In this document: piece by piece, positions 25,521-35,024 of the stretch
How positions within the stretch are numbered: the first letter of the stretch is position 1
Layout of the letters: every line of letters starts with the position of its first letter
Position numbers and translations under genes: made by a program
NCBI GenBank assembly: GCA_002296525.1
Contig: DBIA01000021.1
Location: 1-64,000, forward strand
Length of the DNA stretch: 64,000 bases
From: Candidatus Neomicrothrix sp. UBA814
GTDB lineage: Bacteria; Actinomycetota; Acidimicrobiia; Acidimicrobiales; Poriferisodalaceae
Direction: 5' to 3'
Notes under the pieces: generated by a model
Database searches by the model: none
The model's input: only the letters and a program-made list of their open reading frames with translations
What the model was told of the DNA's origin: nothing

Positions 25521-27647
25521 ATGAACGCGGGTCCTCCTGTATCGGACAGGGAACGGACTCAATTTTCTATCGAGGGCATGAGTTGCGCAGCGTGTGCCGC
25601 TCGCATCGAAAGCGCGCTAAAAGACTTGCCGGGAGTTGAAGCGGCCTACGTCAACTTCGCTACAGCAAGCTCACTGGTTCGCCACACGAGCCAACTTGAT
25701 GCCTCAGCAATAGTCCAGATCGTTACTCAGCTGGGCTACCAAGTTCACGACAACGCCGACAAACAGTCGATTCAAGAGTCACATGAAGCAGCACTCAAAA
25801 GACGAGCTACTCCGGCGCTGTTAATCGCAGCATTTGCGATGATCACAATGTTTATTCAATTTCCCGCCAGCCGCTGGATTTTGGCGTCATTGTCGACCTT
25901 CAGTGTTTGGTGGGCAGGTTGGAGTTTTCACCGCTCTGCGCGCGTGCAAATCGCCCAAAGGGCCCTAGCCATGGATACCTTGGTATCGCTCGGAACCATC
26001 GCCGCTTGGGGCTGGTCAATGGTGGTTCTGATCTCAGATGCAAACCAGAACCTTCATTTCGGAGGCGCTACTTCGATAATCGGATTCGTCTTACTCGGAA
26101 AGTGGTGGGAAGCACGCGCAATGCGGGCGTCCGGAGATTCCTTACGAGCACTCGCCAACATGGCTCCAAAGTGGGCAAACCTAAGAGATGGAACCGCAAT
26201 AAGCGCTCAAGACTTAGTAGTAGGAATGGAATTCATTGTGGCTCCAGGAGAGCGCGTGGCGACCGACGGTGAAGTTATCGAAGGTTTGTCCAGTGTTGAT
26301 GCTTCTCAATCCACTGGCGAGTCAACACCAATTGAGGTTGCACCCGGATCGGAGGTCGCTGGAGGCGCACTGAACGGGGACGGCGCGCTGGTCGTCAAAG
26401 TTACCGCTGTTGGAGAAGATACCGAGTTAGCCAGAGTCGCGAGACTCGTCGAGGAAGCACAGGCCACCCAGGCTCCTATTCAGCGTCTAGCGGACAAAGT
26501 GGCAGCCAAATTTGTGCCATTTGTATTGGGAGTCGCCTTCGGAACATTCGTTATCCGTTGGTTGCTTGGTCACGGTATTAATGACGCTCTGATCGCAGCA
26601 GTTGCCGTTCTCGTGGTCTCATGCCCTTGTGCATTTGGTCTTGCCACTCCCCTAGCAGTGCTTGTTGGAACAGGTCGCGCAGCCGAGTTAGGAGTAGTCG
26701 TAGCTGGTGCACATGTGTTGGACTCATCGCGTGCTGTAGACACAGTGGTCTTCGATAAGACGGGAACCATCACTGACGGTCGCCCGTCGATTATTGAAGC
26801 AAACGTTCCGTCCAACCAGGAAGTCCTGTTCTCACTCGCTGGAACTCTCGAATCTCGCTCTGGTCACCCCCTTAGCAGAGCTTTCGATTCATTCAGAGAT
26901 GTAGATGCCGAGGTAAAGAACTTTATTAGCCACCCAGGTAAGGGAATTACAGGCCTGGTTAACGAAATCGAATTCAGAGTCGGGAAAGCCGAACTTTTCG
27001 ACAAGGTTCCACCTGAGCTAGTCCTTGCAAATTCAGAGGGCACGCTCATTTATTTGGGTCGAGGAGCCACGGCTGAGGGAGTGGTCCTAGTCGGCGACCA
27101 AATTCGGCCTACTAGCGCTGAAGCCATCCAATTGCTTCGCAACCTGAAACTTCATGTCATTTTGCTTTCAGGTGACAGACATTCAATAGCTCAACAGGTC
27201 GGGCAAGTCATAGGCATCGAAGACGTTGTCGCTGAGGTTTTGCCTGAAGAGAAGCAAACTCATATTTCAACGCTTCAGTCCGAGGGCAGATGCGTGGCGA
27301 TGGTTGGCGATGGCGTAAACGACACTCCAGCGCTCGCAGCAGCGGATCTTGGTATCGCGCTTCAGTCGGGAACAGATGTTGCTCGAAATGTCGCAGATAT
27401 AACCGTAATGACCGATGATCCACGAGCGGTCGCCGACGGAATTGCGTTGTCACGTCGAACTCTGACCACAGTAAAGACCAACTTAGCTTGGGCATTTTCC
27501 TACAATCTCGTCGCTCTACCGCTCGCACTAACTGGAACTCTCTCACCTACCCAAGCGGCCGTAGCCATGGCTCTTTCATCTTTCCTGGTCGTCATAAACA
27601 GCATGCGACTTCGCAAGTTCTCCAGCCTCCATAACCCCGTTCCCTAA
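25521..27647 (+). CDS. Heavy-metal P1B-type ATPase, copper-exporting (CopA-like)
   Basis: 708 aa membrane ATPase. One N-terminal heavy-metal domain with CAAC (Cys22, Cys25) in GMSCAACAARIE; membrane helices from about residue 95; TGES actuator loop (QSTGESTP); CPC ion-binding motif in VVSCPCAFGLATP; phosphorylation site DKTGT; HP motif SGHPLSR; hinge GDGVNDTPAL. The C-terminal pair of helices carries YNLVALPLA and MALSSFLVVINSMRLR, with the Met-Ser and Asn signature of Cu+ pumps (P1B-1). Divergent from rimO; no copper regulator or chaperone is adjacent. Confidence 0.93.
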   Translation: MNAGPPVSDRERTQFSIEGMSCAACAARIESALKDLPGVEAAYVNFATASSLVRHTSQLDASAIVQIVTQLGYQVHDNADKQSIQESHEAALKRRATPALLIAAFAMITMFIQFPASRWILASLSTFSVWWAGWSFHRSARVQIAQRALAMDTLVSLGTIAAWGWSMVVLISDANQNLHFGGATSIIGFVLLGKWWEARAMRASGDSLRALANMAPKWANLRDGTAISAQDLVVGMEFIVAPGERVATDGEVIEGLSSVDASQSTGESTPIEVAPGSEVAGGALNGDGALVVKVTAVGEDTELARVARLVEEAQATQAPIQRLADKVAAKFVPFVLGVAFGTFVIRWLLGHGINDALIAAVAVLVVSCPCAFGLATPLAVLVGTGRAAELGVVVAGAHVLDSSRAVDTVVFDKTGTITDGRPSIIEANVPSNQEVLFSLAGTLESRSGHPLSRAFDSFRDVDAEVKNFISHPGKGITGLVNEIEFRVGKAELFDKVPPELVLANSEGTLIYLGRGATAEGVVLVGDQIRPTSAEAIQLLRNLKLHVILLSGDRHSIAQQVGQVIGIEDVVAEVLPEEKQTHISTLQSEGRCVAMVGDGVNDTPALAAADLGIALQSGTDVARNVADITVMTDDPRAVADGIALSRRTLTTVKTNLAWAFSYNLVALPLALTGTLSPTQAAVAMALSSFLVVINSMRLRKFSSLHNPVP

Positions 27648-27737
27648 ACAGCAAACGAGGGCACCAGATTTCTGTTCTCACTTACTCTGTCGGGGTTGTC
27701 GCATACTTAGTGGTCTAACTCGCGTAGTCTCAAGTTC

Positions 27738-28757
27738 GTGACTGGCTCAACCCCTGACGTGCTTTCAGAGTCTGAAGTGCTTTCTCGTTTACGTTCCAAA
27801 CGAGGGCAAACTGGTTATCGAGCGATGTTTAGTTCTTGGCTGGGCGGGATAGTCACTGATCCAGCCTTGATGCAAATACCTCTCGATGATCACCTAGTGC
27901 ATCGGGGTCACGGGGTTTTCGATACCTGCACTTTGAGTGATGGTCGTCTATATCGCCTCGGTATCCATGTTGATCGGCTATTGCAAAGCGCATCGCTCGC
28001 GCGAATTGAGCACTCCTGGACCAAAGAAGACATCATTCAAATGGTCGTCGATACCGCTAGCAAAACCGGTATCAGAGATGGCGCAGTGCGATATTGGCTT
28101 AGCGTCGGTCCGGGCGGCTTTTCACCCAGCCCACGGGAGTGTCCAGAGGCTTGCTTTTACTGTGTCATTTTCGACCCAATGCCTTTAGGAGTCACCGACT
28201 CTGATCCGCTAAGCGCCGGCATCCCGGAAGTCACGGTGCGCGACACTCCAATGAAGCCGCAGTTACTGGCAACAATAAAATCCAATAACTACTTACTCAA
28301 CGTTCTCACGCACATGGAAGCCATCGACCTCGGCGGGACCTTCGGAATCTTGGTAGACGACGACGGGTACGTCGCGGAGTCATGCGTTTTGAATGCGGTG
28401 TTCATCACGAAAGATCACACTCTTCGCACCCCCCCATTCGACGGAATTTTGTTCGGAACAACCGTTCGACGAGTAATGGATCTTGCGTCAGAAGTTCTTA
28501 TAGAGGAAGGTCTGATCTCTTCAGTTGACCAGTCGCCCGTCTTGGCGTCAGACGTCTCCGGCGACCAGGTCACTGAAATGTTTCTCTGCGGCGGTGACAC
28601 GCACTTATACCCAGTGGTTTCCTGGGATGGTCTAGCGGTTGGCGACGGAAAGGTTGGGCCCATAGCGAAACGTCTGCTGGAGCTACTCGAGGGTGAAGCT
28701 TTTGGTCAATTGCTGGGTAATCCCACCGACTTCATCGACGTGAATTACAAAGATTGA
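27738..28757 (+). CDS. Class IV PLP-dependent aminotransferase
   Basis: 339 aa fold-type IV enzyme related to D-amino-acid and branched-chain aminotransferases and aminodeoxychorismate lyase. HRGHGVFDTCTL at the domain start, the PLP Lys in ATIKSNNYLLN and the Glu in GYVAESCVLNAVF are clear. The start is GTG 27738; ATG 27825 just before FSSWLGGIV, where most relatives begin, is the alternative. It begins a plus-strand run with 15-40 bp gaps through the second aminotransferase, polA-like gene, PhyH and SnoaL-like genes. Specificity is unknown. Confidence 0.86.
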   Translation: MTGSTPDVLSESEVLSRLRSKRGQTGYRAMFSSWLGGIVTDPALMQIPLDDHLVHRGHGVFDTCTLSDGRLYRLGIHVDRLLQSASLARIEHSWTKEDIIQMVVDTASKTGIRDGAVRYWLSVGPGGFSPSPRECPEACFYCVIFDPMPLGVTDSDPLSAGIPEVTVRDTPMKPQLLATIKSNNYLLNVLTHMEAIDLGGTFGILVDDDGYVAESCVLNAVFITKDHTLRTPPFDGILFGTTVRRVMDLASEVLIEEGLISSVDQSPVLASDVSGDQVTEMFLCGGDTHLYPVVSWDGLAVGDGKVGPIAKRLLELLEGEAFGQLLGNPTDFIDVNYKD

Positions 28758-28772
28758 GAGGGGCCGCGAGCA

Positions 28773-29927
28773 GTGCGTTTCAGTGAAAGAGTCAGTGAGC
28801 TCGTTCACTCACCGATCGGGGCAGCTCATGCCCTCGTGGGTTTGCGTACCAACGACCGTCCACTATTGGACTTGTCTCAAGCTGCACCATCTTTTCCACC
28901 TGCTGAAGCCGTCACCAACCGCATCGCCGAAGTCGTTAGCGAACCAGATTCCGGCCGATACCCTCCGCAACCAGGTCTACCCGAGCTGCGGGCAGCCTTC
29001 GCAGCGGATTTGACATCGGGTTATGGATCTGAAATCAGTCCCGATTCGGTGTTGGTAACCGCTGGCTGCAACCAGGCGTTCTGCGTGGTTGCAAGCGCTT
29101 TGACTTCACCAGGCGACGAAGCCGTTCTGGTAGCACCGTTTTATTTCAACCACGACATGTGGCTGAAAATCGAGGGCGTAAAAGTGCGCTATCTGAAGCC
29201 CGCTGAAGACTTAATCCCCGACCCCCAACAAGCTCAGAGTCTCATAAACGAGAGAACAAAGCTGATCACTTTGGTCACTCCCGGGAACCCAACCGGCGTC
29301 ACTATTCCTGATGAAGTCATTCATGAGTTCGCGGACTTGGCAGCACGGAACGATCTCGCCCTCATAGTTGACGAAACTTATCGTTCATTCCGAGACGCAA
29401 CTCATAGCCCCCATCAACTTTTCAGCAACACGGACTGGGTGGAAAATGTAATTAGTCTCCATAGCTTTTCGAAGGATTTCGCTATTCCGGGTTATCGGTG
29501 CGGAGCTGCGGTTGGTGGGCAACTAGCGATAACTGAAGCTCTGAAAGTTTTGGACTGTATTGCAATCAGCGCACCTCGGATTGGACAGGAGGCCGCACTT
29601 GCGGGCCTTCTTCACGCTCAAGAGTGGCGACTGCGTCAGGTCGACCGCATCAAGAGTTTGGAGCAAAAGTTCCTTGAAGCAATGCGAGATGAACCAGGGG
29701 GATTCAAAGTCGAATCTTCGGGTGCCTATTTTGGTTGGGTGAGACATCCCCGATCCGATATGCCAACGGAAGAGGTGGTCAGAAAATTAGTTCTCGAACA
29801 TGACGTTCTAGCTATTCCCGGGACTGCCTTTACCGTCAACGATGAGTCCATGATTCGTCTCAGCTTCGCCAACCTGGAGCCCCAACAAATCAGCGAGTTA
29901 CCTGCCCGATTGGCTGAATTCGTTTAA
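28773..29927 (+). CDS. Class I/II PLP-dependent aminotransferase
   Basis: 384 aa aspartate-aminotransferase-fold enzyme. TPGNPTGVTIP and VDETYRSFRD are cofactor loops; the PLP lysine is in LHSFSKDFAIPGYRCG. Start GTG, preceded by GAGAGGGG. It is 15 bp after the class IV gene, so the two probably act on the same or successive amino donors. Substrate cannot be named. A distinct class I enzyme is encoded at 33.7-35.0 kb. Confidence 0.88.
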   Translation: MRFSERVSELVHSPIGAAHALVGLRTNDRPLLDLSQAAPSFPPAEAVTNRIAEVVSEPDSGRYPPQPGLPELRAAFAADLTSGYGSEISPDSVLVTAGCNQAFCVVASALTSPGDEAVLVAPFYFNHDMWLKIEGVKVRYLKPAEDLIPDPQQAQSLINERTKLITLVTPGNPTGVTIPDEVIHEFADLAARNDLALIVDETYRSFRDATHSPHQLFSNTDWVENVISLHSFSKDFAIPGYRCGAAVGGQLAITEALKVLDCIAISAPRIGQEAALAGLLHAQEWRLRQVDRIKSLEQKFLEAMRDEPGGFKVESSGAYFGWVRHPRSDMPTEEVVRKLVLEHDVLAIPGTAFTVNDESMIRLSFANLEPQQISELPARLAEFV

Positions 29928-29948
29928 TGCCAGATCTATTGTCATAGG

Positions 29949-32369
29949 GTGACCGTTCCTGTAGATCCCCGACCCCGGTCATCCAAAAGCGTCGAACAGG
30001 TCCCGGTGACCCTGGTCGATACCTCCTCTTTGCAAGAGTTCGGATTCGCAATCCGCGAGTCAACCGCTACGGCAATAGACACTGAGACTGTCTACACCCC
30101 CGAAGCATTCACCGGCCCAAATGCAGCACCTGGTGCCCTCCGCGTGATTTCAGCTGCCACCAGAGACGGCGATGGACTCGAGCAAGCATGGGTCGTTGAC
30201 ACCGCGTCAATTGACTGTTTGCAACTCGCGGAAACCTTAAGCGGAGTCACCGCGGACGCATGGAACGCCGACTTCGACTCGCTGGTATTAGATCGAGATC
30301 TTTTTGGGCCCGCAAAAGTCGCCGGAAGACCCGTTCGGTCGATTACCTGGTGGGACGCTCAGATTGCAGACGCTCTTCTGCATCAGGGGCGTACTGGATT
30401 TGGCTTCTATCACGGCCTCGCCTGGGCGGTCGAGTGGTACCTCGGCTTAAGTGTGAAAGGCAAAGGGACTACCCAGTTGTCCTACACCGAAACCGGAACT
30501 CTTTCCAAAGAGCAGGTTATGTATGCAGCAGCTGACGCGGTAGAGACTCTTTGGGTAGCTGAGAAAATCAGATCTCGCATTAGCAATGAAGGTCTGTCAG
30601 CAGTGTGCAGACTCGAGCAGGCGGCTCGACCATTCCTAGACCACATGGAACGAGTGGGGCTTCCCTTCGATTGGCCAAGTTGGGAACAACGGCTCACAGA
30701 AATGGAACAACGTCGAATCGAACTATCAACCAATCTCGCCGCATTGACAGGTGGCGGCCAGGCAAGTTTGTTCGGCGACACGCTTGAACCCTCGTGGAAT
30801 CCAGCGAGCGAACAACAAGCTAAACAAATACTTAACGAGTGGAACTCCGATGAAGTCCTGAACTGGTCTTCTTCTAAGTTCGGGGCACCTAGGTTGTTGC
30901 TACCTACGGACCCTCTAACCGCAACAGTGCTTTCTGAAATCGGTAGCTCAATTTGTGTGTTACTCCTCGAATATCGGGAGTTAAGCAAGATCATTTCCAC
31001 CTACGGTGAGTCAATTCGAGAGCACATTGATGACCACGGGAGAATGCACTCGGAGTATCTGCAGGTGGTCGGCACCAATACGGGCAGACTGGCAAGCCGT
31101 CGACCTAACGCACAAAATTTTTCTCCGAAGATGAAGGAACACATTCGGCCGCCAGACCCCAGTCGAGTGTTCGTATATTCGGACTTGAGCCAAGCAGAGC
31201 TGAGGTTCGCTACTCAAATCGCCGGGGATGCGAATTTAAAGAGCGCTTTCAGCAACGGAGAAGATATCCATTCAGCTACCGCTGAGCGAATGTTCGGAGT
31301 TGATATGGAATCACTCCGCAGCGCCAGCCCGGAGCAGTACAGCGAGTATCGCGATAAGGCAAAGCGCATCAACTTTGGAATTGTTTACGGCCAGCGTGGG
31401 AGCGGACTAGCTAGAAGCCTTTCCCAATCAGGTGTTGAAACGAGTGAGGCGGAGGGGGCTGCCCTTTTGGACCAGTATTTAGATGCTTATCCTCAAATCG
31501 CTTCCTGGGTTTCCGAACGCGACAGGTTCGTGGAGCAGATAGCCACATCTGACAAGGAAATAGATTGGAAGCTCACTCTTCAGCTACATAAGCGATGGCC
31601 TCTAGTCCGCCAAGCAGTGCGCCAACACCGACACGAGCACCGCAACTGGCCAACAGCCGAAGAAGTAACCGAACGCCTCGGAACAAGTTGGGGCATTGAC
31701 GAAGTTGCGTGGATACTTTCCTTCGAAGCGTCAGTTGTCATTGACAACGAAGGCCGTAGCTTCGGTTTCAATTCATTTACCCAATCCGGCAGAAGGCAAC
31801 AGTTCACTTTCCATACCGAAGGAGTGCTAGAGCAGGCCGCGAAGACGATTATGGCTTCATCGAAAGAGGGTCCTCGCAAAGTTCGTGAGGTACTAACGGC
31901 GCGACAAAATATCAGCTTAGAGAAAGAGGGGAAACTTCTTACAGCAGCAGATATATCCAAAGTGTTGGAAGACCGAACACTACGCAGGCAAATAGTTGAA
32001 GAAGTTGAAGCCAGTATGGGCTCAGACGCTTTGGCGCTACTACTCGATAAATCACTTAACACGCGCATATCGCAGATGGCTAATGCCTATAGAAACGCGC
32101 CCATTCAAGGAGGCGTCGCGGACGTCATGCTCGAAGCCTATGGGCTACTACACATGCGCCTTGCGGCGTTCAGTGAGGCATTCGGCGTTCAAACGGTCCA
32201 CGACAGTGTCGTAGTGGAGTGTCACCGCAACGAAGCCCCGGCAATAGCATCAATTGTCAAAGCGACTATGGAGGAAGCGATGCAAATTTGGTGTCCAGAC
32301 ATCCCCGCTCAGGCGGACACCGATATTCGTTCGACGCTCTCCGACGGCGACGTCATAGAAACAATCTAA
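29949..32369 (+). CDS. Family A DNA polymerase with 3'-5' exonuclease, no 5' nuclease, enlarged fingers
   Basis: 806 aa. Exonuclease motifs are intact: ExoI Asp44-Glu46 (AIDTET), ExoII Asn106/Asp110 (NADFD), ExoIII Tyr192/Asp196. Polymerase motif A SDLSQAELR has Asp412 and Glu417; O-helix residues Arg468, Lys472, Phe476 and Tyr480 are all conserved; motif C is VHDS, keeping Asp752 but with Ser753 where PolA has Glu. Between Tyr480 and the NAPIQ helix (716-720) there are 236 residues against about 79 in E. coli PolA. There is no N-terminal flap nuclease. This is the second-polymerase type found in actinobacteria rather than the replicative PolA. GTG start. Confidence 0.88.
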   Translation: MTVPVDPRPRSSKSVEQVPVTLVDTSSLQEFGFAIRESTATAIDTETVYTPEAFTGPNAAPGALRVISAATRDGDGLEQAWVVDTASIDCLQLAETLSGVTADAWNADFDSLVLDRDLFGPAKVAGRPVRSITWWDAQIADALLHQGRTGFGFYHGLAWAVEWYLGLSVKGKGTTQLSYTETGTLSKEQVMYAAADAVETLWVAEKIRSRISNEGLSAVCRLEQAARPFLDHMERVGLPFDWPSWEQRLTEMEQRRIELSTNLAALTGGGQASLFGDTLEPSWNPASEQQAKQILNEWNSDEVLNWSSSKFGAPRLLLPTDPLTATVLSEIGSSICVLLLEYRELSKIISTYGESIREHIDDHGRMHSEYLQVVGTNTGRLASRRPNAQNFSPKMKEHIRPPDPSRVFVYSDLSQAELRFATQIAGDANLKSAFSNGEDIHSATAERMFGVDMESLRSASPEQYSEYRDKAKRINFGIVYGQRGSGLARSLSQSGVETSEAEGAALLDQYLDAYPQIASWVSERDRFVEQIATSDKEIDWKLTLQLHKRWPLVRQAVRQHRHEHRNWPTAEEVTERLGTSWGIDEVAWILSFEASVVIDNEGRSFGFNSFTQSGRRQQFTFHTEGVLEQAAKTIMASSKEGPRKVREVLTARQNISLEKEGKLLTAADISKVLEDRTLRRQIVEEVEASMGSDALALLLDKSLNTRISQMANAYRNAPIQGGVADVMLEAYGLLHMRLAAFSEAFGVQTVHDSVVVECHRNEAPAIASIVKATMEEAMQIWCPDIPAQADTDIRSTLSDGDVIETI

Positions 32370-32388
32370 GCTTCCGTCAGGGGGTCAA

Positions 32389-33240
32389 ATGCGCTTATTG
32401 GATGATTCTGAAATATCTACGTTTCGCTCAGACGGCGTCGTTCACATCCGGAATGCAGTCGAACGAGAATTAGTTGATTCAATTCTTCATAGCGTTCAAG
32501 GCCTAATGGATTCGCCCGGTCGCTTCGGAGGGTCAATGACTCCTGAAGACTCTCAAGGGATGTTCTTCCAAGACCGCTATTTGCATCCCATTCGCTCCGA
32601 TTTTCGCAGCTATGCCACCGACTGCGGCCTCGCTAGAACTGCGGCGCAGGCAACAGCTTCATCACAAATGCGTCTTTACTACGACCATGTATTTGTCAAA
32701 GAGCCCGGAACCCAAGAGCTCTTTGCCTGGCATCAAGACCGACCATATTGGGCAGTTGACGGAACCCAGATTTGTTCATCGTGGCTCGCGCTCACTGACG
32801 CGAATACGCAATCAAGCGCACTCGAATTTGTTCAGGGTTCACACCTTTGGGATCAGACCTTTAAACCCGAATACCCAGCTCTTGAAGGTCTCCCTCCCGA
32901 ACAAGTCGAAGCAGCTCTCTGGCGGGGCGTTGCTGACCATATTCGGTCTTTCACCGACGAGTGCCCCGCGTTCGAAGACTTTCCGAATCTGTACAACATC
33001 CTCTCCTTCGACGTGGAGGTTGGGGACGTCTTACTTTTCGATTTCCGTACGGTTCACCGGAGCGGGCCGAACGACGGCACACAACGCAGAGCCGCTATTT
33101 CATGGAGATGGCTAGGCGACGACGCGTTCTGGGATCCGAAGCCGGGTGCCGACCCAATAATTCAGCAACGAGACACTTTCTTAAAGCCCGGTGAACTCAT
33201 CTCTGACGACAAAGTTTTTCCGCTCATCCACCGTCACTGA
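32389..33240 (+). CDS. Phytanoyl-CoA dioxygenase (PhyH) family protein
   Basis: 283 aa Fe(II)/2-oxoglutarate-dependent oxygenase, jelly-roll fold. The iron facial triad starts with His115 and Asp117 in AWHQDRPYW and ends with His in RTVHRSGPN; the Arg in RRAAISWRW would hold 2-oxoglutarate. Strong ribosome site AGGGGG before ATG. It follows the polymerase by 19 bp and precedes a SnoaL-like gene. It hydroxylates an acyl or small organic substrate that cannot be specified. Confidence 0.88.
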   Translation: MRLLDDSEISTFRSDGVVHIRNAVERELVDSILHSVQGLMDSPGRFGGSMTPEDSQGMFFQDRYLHPIRSDFRSYATDCGLARTAAQATASSQMRLYYDHVFVKEPGTQELFAWHQDRPYWAVDGTQICSSWLALTDANTQSSALEFVQGSHLWDQTFKPEYPALEGLPPEQVEAALWRGVADHIRSFTDECPAFEDFPNLYNILSFDVEVGDVLLFDFRTVHRSGPNDGTQRRAAISWRWLGDDAFWDPKPGADPIIQQRDTFLKPGELISDDKVFPLIHRH

Positions 33241-33280
33241 CCTAGATACCTGAGGACTTCATTAGGTCTAGTATCAAATC

Positions 33281-33697
33281 GTGACTATCGATATTGCTGA
33301 CCGCTTAGAACTCCACGAACTTCCAGGTCGTTACGGCGACGCTATTGACGACAGGAACTGGGATCGTTTAAGGGACATATTTACCGATGACGCAGTTTTT
33401 GATTTAACCGGTGTTGGTGCTCGACGCTTAGAAGGCATTGACGACATAGTCCACTTCATGAATATTGAGGCGGCACATCCGAAAACGCACATGATGACCA
33501 ACATCTACGTCGACGAACATGAAGAAACTGTGACCATGAATTTTCGGATCGTCGCACTACTCGGCAAAGGCCTAGTGGGTACAGCGTCCTATTATGACCG
33601 CGTCGTAAAAACCGATCACGGTTGGCGAGTGCAACATCGGGAGTGCATGATCCACCGTCGCGATAAACGTAATGCGCCCTGCGACGAAAACAACTAA
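33281..33697 (+). CDS. SnoaL/NTF2-like polyketide-cyclase-fold protein
   Basis: 138 aa small alpha+beta barrel. IADRLELHELPGRYGDAIDDRNWDRL helix region, the FTDDAVFDL strand and the C-terminal WRVQHRECMIHRR are typical of SnoaL-like proteins (ring-hydroxylating dioxygenase beta-like or isomerase-like). GTG start. Last gene of the plus-strand run; function may be an isomerase or dehydratase in the same catabolic route. Confidence 0.8.
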   Translation: MTIDIADRLELHELPGRYGDAIDDRNWDRLRDIFTDDAVFDLTGVGARRLEGIDDIVHFMNIEAAHPKTHMMTNIYVDEHEETVTMNFRIVALLGKGLVGTASYYDRVVKTDHGWRVQHRECMIHRRDKRNAPCDENN

Positions 33698-33706
33698 ACA
33701 GTCGCC

Positions 33707-33721
33707 AAAGGCTGACCCTTT
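33707..33721. terminator. Weak bidirectional hairpin between convergent genes
   Basis: AAAGG and CCTTT arms (5 bp) with a 5-nt loop sit in the 33-bp gap between the SnoaL-like gene and the convergent aminotransferase gene. A-rich left and T-rich right arms make it usable from both sides, but the stem is short. Confidence 0.3.
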
Positions 33722-33730
33722 AGCTCGATC

Positions 33731-35002
33731 TTAACTGCCTCGGCTTTGTGTGAAAGCGATGATTCGTTGACAGGCCTCCTCAAGGAGTTCTTCATTTACG
33801 CCATACGAAATTCTGATCCACCCTTGCGAGGTGACTCCGAACGCACCGGCATCAAGCACAGAAACACCAGTCGCTTTGTAGAGGTCCCAGGCAAAAGAAT
33901 TAGCATCAGGGTTATGGGCTCGCACATCCGCCATCAAGAACATGCCGGCCTCTGGAACCAAGACAGGGAGAGTGCGAGCTGCCTGTAACTGCTCAACTAC
34001 CAAGTTGCGTCGTTCACGGTAAATATTCCTCGCAACCTCAATCTCTTGATCACCGTGTCGAAGAGCTGCGTCCGCTGCCTCCATCACGAATCCAGGCAGA
34101 CCATACAAATTGATGAGGGCCATTTTTCTTAGGTGTTGTCCCAACTCAGGGGGGCCAATTGCCCAGCCGCATCGCCATCCCGTCATCGCATAGGACTTCG
34201 AAACGCTGCTTACCGTTACTGTGCGCTCCAACATCCCTGGCAGGCCCATGATCGAATGATGTGCCCCATCAAACACAAGGTCCCCGTAGACCTCGTCAAC
34301 CAAAACCCATAAGTCGCGTTCTACAGCTAGTCTGGCCAATCCTTCTAGCTCAGTTAGCGTCAGCGCTACACCAGTAGGGTTCGAGGGGTTCGAGAACACA
34401 ATGCCTCGCGTTGAAGGGGTAACAGCTTGAGAAATAGCCTCTATATCTGGTCGGAAGCCTGAATTGGCTGGCTGCGGAACACGCACCTGTCGCGCTCCTG
34501 TGGAGGCTATAGACGCTTCGTATGTCACGTATGCGGGGTCCAGGACAATGACTTCATCTCCAACACCGAACAAGCATCTGCAGGTTGAGTAGAAAGCGTT
34601 TTGGGTTCCGGCTAGGACGGTCACCCAATCACCATCAATCGCTATGCCCGCCGATCGAGAAGCTTTCTGAGCTATCGCCCTGCGTAATGATTGACGACCC
34701 TCTAGTTCGGTGTAGTGGGTGTCTCCATTGCGCATCGCTTCAACAGCGGCATCCACTACAAAAGCTGAGGTTTGAAAATCAGGGTCACCGATGCTGAGGA
34801 CGATGACGTCCTCGCCACGATCTAAGGCCATCCGAGACTCGGTCAAGATGTCCCAAGCTTCGGCTCCTTGCCCACTCAAAAGATTCACAAAAGGCGCGAA
34901 CTTCACCGGTCGAAGGGTAGCAAGGCGGTTCGCCCACAGCGTTGAAGCTCCCTGATGCTGCGTCTCTATAACTCGAAATAGTTCTAGGGACGCTCTCTTC
35001 AT
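33731..35002 (-). CDS. Class I/II aminotransferase (aspartate aminotransferase-like)
   Basis: 423 aa from ATG 35002 (GTG 35017 adds five residues). VIVLSIGDPDF, SNPSNPTGVALT, VDEVYGDLVFD and PLP lysine in VSSVSKSYAMTGWRCGW are typical. The first 40 residues before the conserved GDPDF region are long, and GTG further in (about 34890) is another possible start. A perfect 18-bp inverted repeat lies immediately before the ATG, where a ribosome site would be, suggesting either a leaderless, operator-controlled gene or an internal start. Divergent from the first P450. Confidence 0.87.
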   Translation of the reverse strand: MKRASLELFRVIETQHQGASTLWANRLATLRPVKFAPFVNLLSGQGAEAWDILTESRMALDRGEDVIVLSIGDPDFQTSAFVVDAAVEAMRNGDTHYTELEGRQSLRRAIAQKASRSAGIAIDGDWVTVLAGTQNAFYSTCRCLFGVGDEVIVLDPAYVTYEASIASTGARQVRVPQPANSGFRPDIEAISQAVTPSTRGIVFSNPSNPTGVALTLTELEGLARLAVERDLWVLVDEVYGDLVFDGAHHSIMGLPGMLERTVTVSSVSKSYAMTGWRCGWAIGPPELGQHLRKMALINLYGLPGFVMEAADAALRHGDQEIEVARNIYRERRNLVVEQLQAARTLPVLVPEAGMFLMADVRAHNPDANSFAWDLYKATGVSVLDAGAFGVTSQGWIRISYGVNEELLEEACQRIIAFTQSRGS

Positions 35003-35020
35003 AATGTGAATAATCACATT
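35003..35020. promoter_or_regulatory. Perfect 7+4+7 inverted repeat, candidate operator
   Basis: AATGTGA-ATAA-TCACATT sits in the 67-bp divergent region between aminotransferase and P450, directly upstream of the P450 -10 and touching the aminotransferase ATG. Size and symmetry fit a TetR- or GntR-type dimer site; the TGTGA-TCACA spacing (4) excludes a classical CRP site (6). Confidence 0.6.
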
Positions 35021-35024
35021 TAGC

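Noticed and set aside
25458..25562. 35-residue N-terminal extension of RimO
   Set aside because: It would overlap the divergent copper ATPase start; ATG 25457 has a ribosome site and gives the family start.
30482..31000. 172-codon frame antisense to the polymerase gene
   Set aside because: No domain or ribosome site; composition is that of a codon-bias shadow. The same holds for long antisense frames at 24931-25428, 31580-32068 and 32612-33115.
35003..35020. CRP-type site (TGTGA...TCACA)
   Set aside because: The half-sites are separated by 4 bp, not the 6 bp needed by CRP proteins; kept only as a generic palindromic operator.
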